Origin: an uncultured Paraburkholderia sp.
GTDB lineage: Bacteria; Pseudomonadota; Gammaproteobacteria; Burkholderiales; Burkholderiaceae
Assembly (NCBI GenBank): GCA_940746715.1
Contig: CALNWN010000011.1
Span: forward strand, 124,001-188,000
Direction: 5' to 3'
Length of the DNA: 64,000 nt
The position numbers and the translations under genes were made by a program. Below are positions 27,730 to 37,890 of this stretch, one piece after another. The notes under the pieces were generated by a model. The model was not told the DNA's origin. It did not search any database and saw only the letters and a list, made by a program, of their open reading frames with translations. Within the stretch, counting starts at the first letter, position 1. Each line of letters opens with the position of its first letter.

Positions 27730-28743
27730 TCACGCCGAGAACCGCATTACGCCGTCGGCGTCGTGCGTGCGCTTCAATGTGCCGGCAAGCCACAGCAGAT
27801 GCAGGTGCGCGAGCGCCTCGCCCATTGCGAACGTCAACTGGTGAATATCCAGCTCGCGCCTGAACATGAGCGGCACGATATCCGCCGCGCTGTGCGGCTT
27901 GTGCGCACACGCCTCGCGCACTTCGGCAAGACACGCGTCGTGATGCTCGCGCAACTGCGCGACGCGCGTGCGCACGCCGCGAAACGGCTTGCCGTGCGAG
28001 GGCAAGACGAGCGTGTCTTCCGGCTCCATGGCGAACACCGACATGTTCGTGGAAATGCGCGGCAGCACCATGTCGCCGGAAATCAGCACGCCGAGCTCTT
28101 CGCAATGCAGCGCGCAGTGCTCCGGCGAATGACCGTAGCCGGTCACCACGCGCCATGTCTTTGCGCCGATCGTCACGCCGTCCGCCTCCCGCAGGCGCCG
28201 GTACTGGCCCGGCACGGCTGGCACGAGGTTCGCGTAATAGCTCTGCCGGTTGCGTAATTTCTCGAGCGATGCCTCGTCGGTCACGCCGTACAGCGCAAAG
28301 TGCCGCGCCGCCGCCTCGCCGCCCGCGTTGAAGCCGTCGCCGGCCGCCATCACGCGAGCCTGCATGTATTCGCCGAGGGTCATCCACAGGCGCGCGTCCC
28401 AGCGCTTCTTGTCGCCGCCGCTGCACACCCAGTGCGCCAGGCCGATGTGATCCGGATGGCAATGCGTGACGATCACGCGCAGCACGGGCAAGCCGTCGAG
28501 CACCGAGTCGAACACCTTTTCCCAGTTCTCCCGGATCGCGTCCGACGCAATCCCGCAGTCGACAACCGTCCAGCCCTCTTCGCCGTCGATCCGGTCGCGC
28601 AGCAGCCACAAATTGATGTGGTCGAGCGCGAACGGCAGCGGCATGCGCAGCCAGAACACGCCGGGCGCGACTTCCTGCGCGCGGCCCGGTTCAGGCATCA
28701 AGTCCTTGAACGGATAGTCGAGTTGATGTTCGAGTGCATTCAT
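27730..28743 (-). CDS. MBL-fold metallo-hydrolase
   Basis: A 337-residue metallo-beta-lactamase-fold enzyme. The metal motif T-H-C-H-P-D-H lies near residue 93, with further ligands G-H-S-P-E-H and S-G-D-M near residues 208 and 230 and a C-terminal helical domain of the kind found in glyoxalase-II-like or thioesterase-like members. The start at 28743 (M-N-A-L-E-H-Q) was chosen because it opens conserved sequence. The gene is divergent from a MerR-type regulator with an operator-like dyad between, so that regulator probably controls it. Physiological substrate unknown, intact. Confidence 0.82.
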   Translation of the reverse strand: MNALEHQLDYPFKDLMPEPGRAQEVAPGVFWLRMPLPFALDHINLWLLRDRIDGEEGWTVVDCGIASDAIRENWEKVFDSVLDGLPVLRVIVTHCHPDHIGLAHWVCSGGDKKRWDARLWMTLGEYMQARVMAAGDGFNAGGEAAARHFALYGVTDEASLEKLRNRQSYYANLVPAVPGQYRRLREADGVTIGAKTWRVVTGYGHSPEHCALHCEELGVLISGDMVLPRISTNMSVFAMEPEDTLVLPSHGKPFRGVRTRVAQLREHHDACLAEVREACAHKPHSAADIVPLMFRRELDIHQLTFAMGEALAHLHLLWLAGTLKRTHDADGVMRFSA

Positions 28744-28800
28744 TCCGATGTCTTCCTCCACGCTTTCCGCGTACTTGCCGCAGGTTGCATTCAACCCAAG

Positions 28801-28816
28801 TTGACGATAACGTAAA
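28801..28816. promoter_or_regulatory. MerR-type operator dyad
   Basis: TTGACGATAACGTAAA is an imperfect palindrome (TT-N-ACG-N-TA-N-CGT-N-AA) between the divergent MBL and MerR genes, 58 bases from one start and 52 from the other. Its form resembles sites of LiuR-type MerR regulators of branched-chain amino-acid and acyl-CoA catabolism, from memory. Confidence 0.5.
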
Positions 28817-28867
28817 CATCGATTTTATCGTCCAATCCGATTTTGTGCCCGGCTAGTGAATGCCCCG

Positions 28868-29294
28868 ATGACCACCCAATACACGATCACCGAACTCGCG
28901 CGCGAATTCGACGTCACGCCGCGCGCCATTCGTTTCTACGAAGACCAGGGTTTACTCTCGCCGAGCCGCGAAGGTTCGAGCGGCTTGCGGCGCGTCTATT
29001 CGGGCCGCGACCGAACGCGGCTGAAGCTCACGCTGCGCGGCAAACGGCTCGGCTTTACGCTCTCTGAGATTCGCGATCTGCTGGACGTGTATGAATCGCC
29101 GACGGACACCGTCCCGCAACTGCACGCGTTTCTCGCCACGGTCACGCGTCATCGCGAGGTGCTGGAGCGGCAGCTGGAAGACCTGAACGCGACGCTCGAA
29201 GACCTCGCGCAGTATGAGGCGCAGGCGCGCGCTGCTCGAAGGCGGCACGCATGCAGTTGGCACACGAGAAACCCGCGAAGCTAAGCCCGCCTGA
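28868..29294 (+). CDS. MerR-family regulator (LiuR-like), late frameshift
   Basis: The DNA-binding part is complete: Y-T-I-T-E-L-A-R-E-F-D-V-T-P-R-A-I-R-F-Y-E-D-Q-G helix-turn-helix at residues 4-27, wing, then a dimerisation coiled coil (R-H-R-E-V-L-E-R-Q-L-E-D-L-N). Near 29230 one base appears lost. The natural C-terminus (L-L-E-G-G-T-H-A-V-G) continues in another frame to a stop at 29294, while the actual frame ends at 29284 with about 18 altered residues. Only the tail is affected, so the protein may still work. Neighbouring acyl-CoA enzymes downstream fit a LiuR-type role. An upstream GTG at 28856 is an alternative start. Confidence 0.7.
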
Positions 29295-29517
29295 GCAGAT
29301 ACAAAGCTTCAAAGCCGACGAAATTTTTTGCTGAAGATTGAGTGGTTTAACAATGCCGAACCGCGGCATTGAGCGCAGTTGCCCGGAAAAGTCGGCAAAT
29401 GCCCGGCAGCGCCTACGCGGCGCCGCGGCACGAGCCGGTTGAAGCAATGCGTCGCGGGCGCACCCGAGCGATACAATCACGGGTGTCTTCACGACATGAG
29501 ACGAATGCACGGTCGAC

Positions 29518-31363
29518 ATGAATCACTTCCCCAAACTGTTGTCGTCGCAAATCGGCTTTGACGTCGCGCAAACCATGCTCGAAGGATTCAACCAGCACTA
29601 CCGGGTCTTTCGCGACGCGGCGATTCACGCCAAGACGCTGTTCGAAAACGGCGACTGGCATGGCCTGCAAAAGCTCGCGCGCGAGCGCATTACTTCATAC
29701 GACGACCGCGTTCAGGAATGCGTCGAACTGCTCGAAGACGAATACGACGCGGAGAACATTGACAGTGAAGTGTGGCAGCAGATCAAGCTGCACTACATTG
29801 GCCTTCTGACCACGCACCGTCAGCCGGAGTGCGCGGAAACCTTTTTCAATTCGGTGTGCTGCAAAATCCTGCACCGCTCGTATTTCAATAACGACTTCAT
29901 TTTCGTGTGCCCGGCGATCTCTACGGAATATCTCGAGAATGACGAGCCGGCCGCGAAGCCGACGTATCGCGCGTACTACCCGGGCAAGGACGGTCTCGCC
30001 GCGACGCTCGAGCGCATCGTCACGAATTTTCAGCTCGAACCGCCGTTCGAAGATCTGACACGCGACGTCGGCTGCGTGATGCAGGCCATTCACGACGCGT
30101 TCGGCACCTTCGACGAAGCGCCGAATTTCCAGATTCACGTGCTCTCGTCGCTGTTCTTTCGCAACAAGGCGGCGTATATCGTCGGGCGAATCATCAACGG
30201 CGACATGCTGCTGCCGTTCGCCGTGCCGCTGCGTCACGTGAAGCCGGGCGTGCTCGCGCTCGACACCGTGCTGCTCAAGCGCGAGCAGTTGCTGATCATC
30301 TTCAGCTTTTCGCACTCGTACTTTCTGGTCGACATGGAAGTGCCGTCCGCTTATGTGGAATTCCTCGGCATGATCATGCCGGGCAAGCCGAAAGCGGAAA
30401 TCTACACGTCGGTCGGTTTGCAGAAGCAGGGCAAGAATCTGTTCTATCGCGACCTGCCGCATCACCTCTCGCATTCGAGCGACCAGTTCATCATCGCGCC
30501 GGGCATCAAGGGGCTCGTGACGCTGGTGTTCACGCTGCCGTCCTTCCCGTACGTCTTCAAGCTCATCAAGGACAACTTCCCGCCGCCGAAGGAAACCACG
30601 CGCGCGAAGTTCCATGAGAAGTATCTGCTCGTCAAGCGACACGATCGCCTCGTGCGCATGGCCGACACGCTCGAATATTCGAGCGTCGCGCTGCCCATTT
30701 CGCGGCTCGACGAGACGCTCCTTCGCGAGCTCGAAAAAGAAGTGCCGTCGCTGCTGGAATACGAAGGCGAGAACGTCGTGATTCGCCATATGTATATCGA
30801 ACGGCACATGGTGCCGTTGAACCTGTTCCTGCAAAACGGCAACGACGCGGACGTCGAGCACGGCATCAAGGAATACGGCAACGCGGTGAAGGAGCTGATG
30901 CAGGCAAACATCTTCCCCGGCGACATGCTGTACAAGAACTTCGGCGTGACGCGCCACGGCCGCGTGGTGTTTTACGACTACGACGAGATCGAATATCTGA
31001 CCGATTGCAACGTGCGCGCGGTGCCGGCGCCGCGCAACGAGGAAGACGAAATGTCGGGCGAGCCGTGGTACTCGGTCGGCCCGCACGACATTTTCCCCGA
31101 GACGTATGGCACTTTCCTGCTCGGCGATCCACGCGTGCGGCGCTCGTTCATGCAGCATCACTGCGGACTTCTTCGAGCCCGCGCTGTGGCAAAGGCACAA
31201 GGAACAGCTACTGAAAGGCGAATTGCCCGACTTTTTCCCGTATGACAACAGCGTGCGGTTTTGCATCCGCTATCCGGAGCGTTTCGAGGACGCGGCCAAT
31301 GCGCCCGCTCCCGCCGATCCGCAAGCCGACGAGCGCGACGTGAGAGTGGCCCGATCCACCTGA
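29518..31363 (+). pseudogene. aceK: Isocitrate dehydrogenase kinase/phosphatase, C-terminal frameshift
   Basis: AceK switches isocitrate dehydrogenase on and off to direct flux into the glyoxylate shunt. The first about 547 residues are clean, including I-I-N-G-D-M-L-L-P-F-A-V-P and the kinase region with V-V-F-Y-D-Y-D-E-I-E-Y. Near 31160 an extra T in the His-codon run (after M-Q-H-H) shifts the frame, so the true ending A-D-F-F-E-P-A-L-W-Q-R-H-K-E-Q-L-L continues in another frame to 31363. The frameshifted product of 575 residues lacks about the last 65. A single late lesion means residual activity is possible. Confidence 0.85.
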
Positions 31364-31468
31364 TACCCGCACGTCGGCCAAGCGTGATTCGCACTTCGCA
31401 TGCATCAACCCGAATCCAATCTAACGAAACCGGCCGCTCAAACGGTCGACTAACCGCCAAGACGCATC

Positions 31469-32245
31469 ATGAACACGAACGCTTCCAACACTGCTCATCC
31501 GCTCGCCCATCTGTTCGAGAACAACGACGCGTGGATCGCCCGCAAGCTCTCTGAAGATCCCGAGTACTTCTCGCGCCTCGCGCATCAGCAGACGCCCGAG
31601 TATCTGTGGATCGGCTGCTCCGATTCGCGCGTGCCGGCGAACCAGATCATCGGCCTGCCGCCGGGCGAAGTGTTCGTGCACAGAAACATTGCTAACGTGG
31701 TCGTGCACACCGATCTGAACTGCCTTTCGGTGATCCAGTTCGCCGTCGATCTGCTGAAGGTCAAGCACATCATGGTGGTCGGCCACTACGGCTGCTCGGG
31801 CGTGGGCGCGGCCTTGCACGGCCGCCGCGTGGGTCTCGCGGACAACTGGCTGCATCACGTGCAGGACGTGCGCGCGAAGCACGCGGCGCTGCTCGAGGAG
31901 TGGCCGCTCGGCGAGGCGCGTCACCGGCGTCTCGTCGAACTGAACACAATCGAGCAGGTGGTGAACGTGTGCCGCACGACCATCACCAACGATGCATGGG
32001 CGCGCGGCCAGGAACTGACCGTGCACGGCTGGGCGTATGGCGTGCACGACGGCAAGGTGCGCGACCTCGGCATGACGGTCAACAACGCGGCCGCGCTCGA
32101 AGAAACCTACGAGCGCTGCGTCGCCGGTGTCTCGGCGAGCCGCGCGCATGAAGCGGACAACGACGTGGTGGCGGCCGACGCGGCTCAGTTGGGCGACGTG
32201 CCGGCCATCGTCCAGGGTGTGATCAAGGAGCTAAAACATGAGTGA
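31469..32245 (+). CDS. can: Beta-class carbonic anhydrase
   Basis: The enzyme interconverts CO2 and bicarbonate. The 258-residue protein carries the zinc ligands in C-S-D-S-R-V near residue 50 and H-Y-G-C-S-G-V near residue 110, plus the long C-terminal helix typical of E. coli Can-type enzymes. It is intact and overlaps the following thiolase gene by 8 bases, implying coupled translation. Bicarbonate supply for carboxylases, including biotin enzymes served by BirA, is a likely use. Confidence 0.93.
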   Translation: MNTNASNTAHPLAHLFENNDAWIARKLSEDPEYFSRLAHQQTPEYLWIGCSDSRVPANQIIGLPPGEVFVHRNIANVVVHTDLNCLSVIQFAVDLLKVKHIMVVGHYGCSGVGAALHGRRVGLADNWLHHVQDVRAKHAALLEEWPLGEARHRRLVELNTIEQVVNVCRTTITNDAWARGQELTVHGWAYGVHDGKVRDLGMTVNNAAALEETYERCVAGVSASRAHEADNDVVAADAAQLGDVPAIVQGVIKELKHE

Positions 32246-33455
32246 GACAAAGATGAGCGAGACGAGCGGCGTGAGCGCCGACCCGGTTGTGATCGTGAGC
32301 GCGGCGCGCACGCCGATGGCTGCATTTCAGGGCGACTTTGCGTCGCTGACCGCGCCGCAGCTCGGCTCGATCGCGATTGAAGCCGCGGTTCAACGCGCGC
32401 GCCTGAAACCCGAACAGATCGACGAAGTGGTGATGGGCTGCGTGCTGCCCGCGGGCCTCGGCCAGGCGCCCGCGCGGCAAGCCGCGCTCGGCGCGGGCTT
32501 GCCGCTTTCCACGGGCAGCACGACCGTCAACAAGATGTGCGGCTCCGGCATGCGCGCGGCAATGTTCGCGCACGACATGCTCGCCGCCGGTTCGGTCGAC
32601 GTGATCGTCGCGGGCGGCATGGAGAGCATGACCAACGCGCCGTATCTGCTGCCCAAGGCGCGCGGCGGTATGCGCATGGGTCACGGCCAGGTGATCGATC
32701 ACATGTTCTACGATGGCCTCGAAGATGCGTACGAAAAAGGGCGCCTGATGGGCACGTTCGCGGAAGAATGCGCGGCGTCGTTCGACTTTACGCGCGAAGC
32801 GCAGGACGCGTTCGCCGTCGAGTCGCTGAACCGCGCGAAGCGCGCGAACGAAGACGGTTCGTTTGCCTGGGAAATCGCGCCGGTCAAAGTGCAAAGCCGC
32901 AAGGGCGAAGTCACCGTCGAGCACGACGAACAGCCGTACAAGGCGAACCTCGAAAAGATCCCGACGCTCAAGCCCGCGTTCAGCAAGACCGGCACCGTGA
33001 CGGCCGCGAACTCGTCGTCGATTTCGGACGGCGCTGCAGCGCTCGTCATGATGCGCGAGTCGACGGCGAAGCGCCTCGGCGTCGAGCCGCTTGCGCGCGT
33101 GGTCGGCCACTCAACGTTCGCGCAGGAACCGGCGAAGTTCACCACGGCCCCGGTCGGCGCGATCCGCAAGCTGTTCGAGAAAAACGGCTGGCGCGCGGAC
33201 GAAGTCGATCTGTATGAAATCAACGAGGCCTTTGCCGTCGTGACCATGGCCGCGATGAAGGAGCACAAGCTCCCGCACGACAAGGTCAACGTGCACGGCG
33301 GCGCCTGTGCGCTCGGGCATCCGATCGGCGCATCCGGCGCGCGCATTCTCGTCACGCTCATTGGCGCGCTGAAAAAGCGCGGCGGCAAGCGCGGCGTCGC
33401 GACGCTGTGCATCGGCGGCGGCGAGGCGACCGCGATGAGCATCGAGCTGGTTTGA
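32238..33455 (+). CDS. Acetyl-CoA acetyltransferase (thiolase)
   Basis: A 405-residue thiolase with the acyl-accepting cysteine in N-K-M-C-G-S-G near residue 97, the second site G-G-A-C-A-L-G-H-P-I-G-A-S-G near residue 357, and C-I-G-G-G-E-A near the end. This places it in the biosynthetic/degradative acetyl-CoA acetyltransferase group. It overlaps can upstream and precedes a broken SDR and acyl-CoA dehydrogenase, so it belonged to an acyl-CoA or leucine/isovalerate-type catabolic cluster. It is intact while both downstream genes are damaged. Confidence 0.9.
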   Translation: MSETKMSETSGVSADPVVIVSAARTPMAAFQGDFASLTAPQLGSIAIEAAVQRARLKPEQIDEVVMGCVLPAGLGQAPARQAALGAGLPLSTGSTTVNKMCGSGMRAAMFAHDMLAAGSVDVIVAGGMESMTNAPYLLPKARGGMRMGHGQVIDHMFYDGLEDAYEKGRLMGTFAEECAASFDFTREAQDAFAVESLNRAKRANEDGSFAWEIAPVKVQSRKGEVTVEHDEQPYKANLEKIPTLKPAFSKTGTVTAANSSSISDGAAALVMMRESTAKRLGVEPLARVVGHSTFAQEPAKFTTAPVGAIRKLFEKNGWRADEVDLYEINEAFAVVTMAAMKEHKLPHDKVNVHGGACALGHPIGASGARILVTLIGALKKRGGKRGVATLCIGGGEATAMSIELV

Positions 33456-33501
33456 CGCGTCGTGCGCGCATTCCGGCGCTTAACAGAGTTGGAGGTGATT
33501 C

Positions 33502-34179
33502 ATGAAGACAGTGTTGATCGTCGGTGCGTCGCGCGGCATCGGCCAGGAATTTGTCCGGCAATACAAGGAGAGCGGCTGGCGCGTGCTGGCTACCGCGCGC
33601 GACGGCGCCGCGCTCGACGCCCTCGCCCAGTTGGGCGCGCAGCCGTATTCCGTCGATGTCACCGAGCCCGCGGATATCGCCGCGCTCGGCTGGAAGCTCG
33701 ACGGCGAACATGTGGATGTCGCCATCGTCGTGTCGGGAGTCTATGGCCCGCGCAGCGAAGGCATTGAGACCATCACCGCCGAAGACTTCGATCACGTGAT
33801 GCACACCAACGTGCGCGGGCCGATGCAACTGATGCCGATCCTGTTGCCGCTCGTCGAAGAGACGGGCGGGGTGCTGGCGGTCATTTCGAGCAGGATGGGC
33901 AGCATTGCCGACCCGAGCGGCACGAACGGCTGGCTGTATCGCGTGAGCAAGGCGGCGCTGAACGACGCGCTCAAGCTCGCGTCGCTCGAAGCGCAGCGCG
34001 CCACGTGCGTGTCCTTGCATCCGGGCTGGGTGCAGACCGACATGGGCGGCGCTCAGGCGGCTGTGCACCCCACGCGCAGCGTGACCGGCATGCGCAAGTG
34101 CTAGCGCAGGCCCGCGGCCTCGCGCGAGGCGTTCAATGGCCGCTTCTATCAATACGACGGCACGCAGCTCGACTGGTGA
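33502..34179 (+). pseudogene. Short-chain dehydrogenase, in-frame stop near the C-terminus
   Basis: The SDR starts at 33502 with V-G-A-S-R-G-I-G at residues 7-14. It shows Y-R-V-S-K near residue 152 and P-G-W-V-Q-T-D-M-G near residue 175. After V-T-G-M-R-K-C a TAG at 34102-34104 ends the frame, but the same frame continues with S-R-E-A-F-N-G-R-F-Y-Q-Y-D-G-T-Q-L-D-W to a proper stop at 34179. Either a substitution or a compensating indel pair has created the stop. Only the last 25 residues are lost, so activity may be reduced and not absent. The gene lies 46 bases after the thiolase gene. Confidence 0.75.
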
Positions 34180-34191
34180 GGAGACAGGCTC

Positions 34192-35321
34192 ATGGTGCTT
34201 GATCAGGACCACCTGATGGTCCGCGACGCGCTGCGCACCTTCGTGCGCGAAGCTATCACGCCGCACGCGGCGGCATGGGACCGCGAGCGCACTTTTCCCA
34301 AAGACGTGCACCGTCAGCTCGCGGAACTCGGCGCCTATGGCGTGCTGGTGCCCGAAGCGTACGGCGGCGCCGGCATGGACGCTCTTGCGCTCGCGCTGAT
34401 TCTCGAAGAAATCGCGGCCGGCGACGGCGGCACATCCACGGCCATCTCCGTCAACAATTGCCCTGTGTGCAGCATTCTGCTGACGTACGGCAGCGACGCG
34501 CAAAAGCGCGACTGGCTCAACGCCGCTCGCGCGCGGCGAGATGCTCGGCGCATTCTGTCTGACCGAACCGCAGGCGGGCTCGGACGCGTCGGCGCTGCGC
34601 ACCACGGCAACGCGCGACGGCGACGCTTACGTGCTCAACCGGCGTCAAGCAGTTCATCACGAGCGGCAAAAACGCTCAGGTCGCGATCGTGATGGCCGTC
34701 ACCGACAAGGCGGCCGGCAAACGCGGCATCAGCGCGTTCATCGTGCCGACCGATAGCAGCGGTTACGTCGTCGCGCGGCTCGAGGACAAGCTCGGCCAGC
34801 ATTCGTCGGACACGGCGCAAATCGTCTTCGAGGACTGCCGCGTGCCCGCCGCGAACCTGATCGGCGCGGAAGGCGAGGGTTATCGCATTGCGCTGTCGGG
34901 GCTCGAAGGCGGGCGCATCGGCATCGCCGCGCAAAGCGTCGGCATGGCGCGCGGCGTTCGAAGCGGCGTTGAGCTATGCCAAAGAGCGCGAGAGCTTCGG
35001 CGCGCCGCTTTTCTCACACCAGGCCGTGCAATTCCGTCTCGCGGATATGGCGACGCAACTTGAAGCCGCGCGTCAGTTGATCTGGCACGCGGCTTCACTG
35101 AAAGACGCGGGCCAGCCCTGTCTGACGGAAGCCGCCATGGCGAAGCTGTTCGCTTCGAAAGCCGCGGAGCGCATCTGTTCGGCGGCATTGCAGATTCACG
35201 GCGGCTATGGGTATCTCAGCGACTTTCCCGTGAACGGATTTATCGCGATGTGCGCGTGTGCCAGATCTACGAAGGCACGAGCGACATTCAGAAGATATTG
35301 ATCGCTCGCGGTCTTGGTTAG
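34192..35321 (+). pseudogene. Acyl-CoA dehydrogenase, four frameshifts
   Basis: Fragments of one about 376-residue flavoprotein lie in successive frames: D-Q-D-H-L-M-V-R-D-A-L-R-T-F-V-R-E at the start, C-L-T-E-P-Q-A-G-S-D-A-S (FAD-binding signature) after a shift near 34530, F-I-T-S-G-K after one near 34640, R-I-G-I-A-A-Q-S-V-G-M-A-R in the next, then F-E-A-A-L-S-Y-A-K-E-R after 34955, and I-Y-E-G-T-S-D-I-Q-K-I-L-I-A-R after 35230. The catalytic base region is thus split. It follows the SDR by 12 bases. Substrate chain length cannot be told from the sequence. Confidence 0.85.
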
Positions 35322-35352
35322 GAGTTCGCTTAAAAGTTCGCTTAAGAGTGCA

Positions 35353-35754
35353 ATGAGCAAGCATAAATCGTCCACGCGGCGCCCCGTCGACTGTCCTTGC
35401 GGCGCCGCGCCTCACCCGTCGGGTGCTGCTGCCAAGGCACCGCGATTTGCGGCGTGCTGAGGCCGTTATATCGACGGCGGCGAGCCGGCGCCGCGCGCGC
35501 TGGAACTCATGCGTTCGCGTTACAGCGCGTATGTTGTCGGTGCAACCGACTATCTGCGCGCCACCTAGGCGCCGGCAAGCTGCCCCGCCGATCTCGACGT
35601 GGACCTCGAAGCGCCCGACCCGCAGCACGCGACGGTCGAGTTCGTCGCACGGTACAAGGTGGCGGGCCGCGCGCATCGGTTGCACGAGCTGAGCCGGTTC
35701 ATTCGCGATGATCGCGGCCACTGGCTGTATGTCGACGGCGATGTGAGCGAGTAG
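35353..35754 (+). pseudogene. YchJ/UPF0225-like Cys-rich protein with two in-frame stops
   Basis: A single 134-codon frame reads V-D-C-P-C-G (SEC-C-like zinc motif start), G-R-Y-I-D-G-G, L-M-R-S-R-Y-S-A-Y-V, D-L-D-V-D-L-E-A-P-D and V-E-F-V-A-R-Y-K, the layout of the YchJ family. It is interrupted by TGA at 35458-35460, where a Cys of the C-C-G-R-Y motif is expected, and TAG at 35566-35568, where Trp is expected after R-A-T. No frameshift is needed, so nonsense substitutions alone account for the loss. Confidence 0.75.
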
Positions 35755-36460
35755 TTTTTTCGGCGGCTTACGCCGGCTTACTTGGCGCGGCGGCGCGGTG
35801 ACAGACAAGGTGCTGCGATCGTGTGCCGCCATCGCATGTGGCCCTTTGGTTGGTTTGCCTCTTTAGTTGGCTAACCCTTTGGTGCGGCTGTTTTTTGTGT
35901 TGGCGCGACGCCACAGCTCGGCTCGTCCGCAGTCGGCTGGCCTGCAGCAGCGCCCGGCGATCGCTTCCGCTCGACACGTCGACTCAACCCATTTGTGGCT
36001 TCATTCGCTCACCGAATCCGCACTCTCTCCCCACTCGCGCCACTTCATTCAGCCTCCCGTGTGCCTCCCTCGTCACGCGGCAATTTTTTCGTCGCGGGTT
36101 CTCCTTGATTGCACAAAACAAAATTGTCGTGCCAAGATGAAATTGTTGCTTCATGACGCCACCCTGCGAGAGCCCGCTGGTAAGGGTTCCTCAAGTTGCG
36201 CCGGAGCCGGCCGATAACCGGATATGAGGTTGCGGCAGCGGTTCCCCGGCAGCAGACGTGGCGTTCATCATCGGCGCGTGGGGTCGCGCCGGCCGTTGGG
36301 TTTATCCCGTGCGATCTCGATCTGGCGTGCGTGCGCTTCGCGCAATGCGTACGTGAGCATGTTTTTGTTTGTCGCAAACGCGGGCGAAAGGCAAATGTCA
36401 GCCGCGCGTTTCAACAAACAGACGTGCGATGTCGAGGCGGTTTTTAAGGCAGGTGCGTGA
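35755..36460. other. 706-bp region without a recognisable gene
   Basis: It has more T-rich stretches than its surroundings (for example GGTTTGCCTCTTTAGTTGGC near 35850 and several T runs). No open frame shows family motifs. The T-rich part near 35840-35900 reminds me of dispersed intergenic sequences in Paraburkholderia genomes, which is only a recollection. It may be remains of deleted genes between ychJ and the secreted hydrolase. Confidence 0.45.
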
Positions 36461-37780
36461 ATGGCGTTGAGCAAGGTTCTGGCGAAGTGTGCGGCGATTG
36501 GTGCAGCGGCGATGTGCGCTGTCGCGTCCGCGCACGCGAACCCGCTCGCGGACGCCCCCGGACCGCTCGCCCGCGCGCAAGTGCCGCGCATCGCGTTGCC
36601 GGACGACATCTATCTGCCGAGCGCGCGCCTGAACGAGCAGATCATTCGCATCCCCGTCGACGCCGACGGAGAGGTCACGCTTCAAACGACGATTTACAAG
36701 CCGGACGGCGCTGGCCCGTTCCCGATGATCGTCTTCAACCACGGCAAGATTCCCGGCGATCCGCGTATGCAGGAACGCAGCGACCCGTTGCCGCTTGCGC
36801 GCGAATTCGTGCGCCCGCGGCTACGTGGTGGCCCCGAACCGCCAGGGCTTCGGCCAGTCGGGCGGCGCCTATCATCAGGACGGATGCGCCGTCGAACGCA
36901 ACGGCATCTCGCAGGCCGGCGACGTCGCGGCCACCATCGACTACATGTCGAAGCAACCTTACGTCGACGCATCGCACATCGTGGTGGCGGGCACGTCGCA
37001 CGGCGGCCTCGCGACGATGGCGTACGGCACCGAAGCCGCGCGCCAGGCGTGCGGGCACTCATCAACTTCTCGGGCGGCTTGCGGCAGGACACGTGCGGCG
37101 ACTGGCAAGGCAACCTGACACGCGCGTTCGGCGCGTACGGCGACAAGACGAAGGTGCCGTCGCTGTGGATGTACGGCGACAACGATTCGGTCTGGAACGC
37201 GCCCCTCGTGGCCAGCATGTACGCGGCGTATATCGCGCACGGCGCAAGCGCGAAGATGGTGGACTACGGCAAATATAAGAACGATGCGCACCGGCTCGTC
37301 GGCGACCGCGACGGCGTGCAGGTCTGGTGGCCGGCGGTCGAGGCGTTCCTTGCCCGCGTGGGCATGCCGACTGGCGTGCAGTACCGCGTGGCGGATCCGG
37401 CCGCGCCGAAGGCGAGCGGCTTTGCTTCCGTCGATGCCGTGGACGCCGTGCCCTACGTCGACGAAGCCGGGCGCAACGGCTACCGCAACTTCCTGCGCCA
37501 GTACCCGAGCCGGGCGTTCGCGGTGTCGGACACGGGCGCATGGTCGTGGGCCGAGGGCGGCGACGATCCGATGTCGGTCGCCATCGCGAATTGCCAGAAG
37601 CAGAGCTCGGCGCCTTGCCGCCTGTACGCCGTGGATAGCTCCGTTGTCTGGGGAGACCAAGGTTCACGGACGGCTGACAGCGGCTCCGGCGCGCCTGGTA
37701 GTGCTTCCGCTTCTTCTTCCGTCTCTTCTTCCATCTCTTCCACTGACGACGCGCGACCGGCTATTGCCAGCCGGGAATAG
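36461..37780 (+). pseudogene. Secreted alpha/beta hydrolase, two frameshifts
   Basis: A signal peptide (V-L-A-K-C-A-A-I-G-A-A-A-M-C-A-V-A-S-A-H-A) is followed by a dienelactone-hydrolase-like fold: P-M-I-V-F-N-H-G near residue 88, then G-Y-V-V-V-A-P-N-R-Q-G-F and the nucleophile elbow G-T-S-H-G-G-L in a second frame between shifts near 36812 and 37048, then A-L-I-N-F-S-G-G and the acid/His region (D-N-D-S-V, D-A-H-R) back in the first frame. The two shifts compensate, so a 439-residue product with an altered middle of about 80 residues, lacking the catalytic serine, would be made. The C-terminus is Ser-rich. Confidence 0.75.
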
Positions 37781-37890
37781 CCGCGCCGGCTGAGACCTGA
37801 CGCCGCGCCGCCGACGATTGGGACTTCTCCCATTTTTGGGTATGGTCGTGCCCGCTATAAGTATGCGGACCATCACGACAGGAGAAGGAC

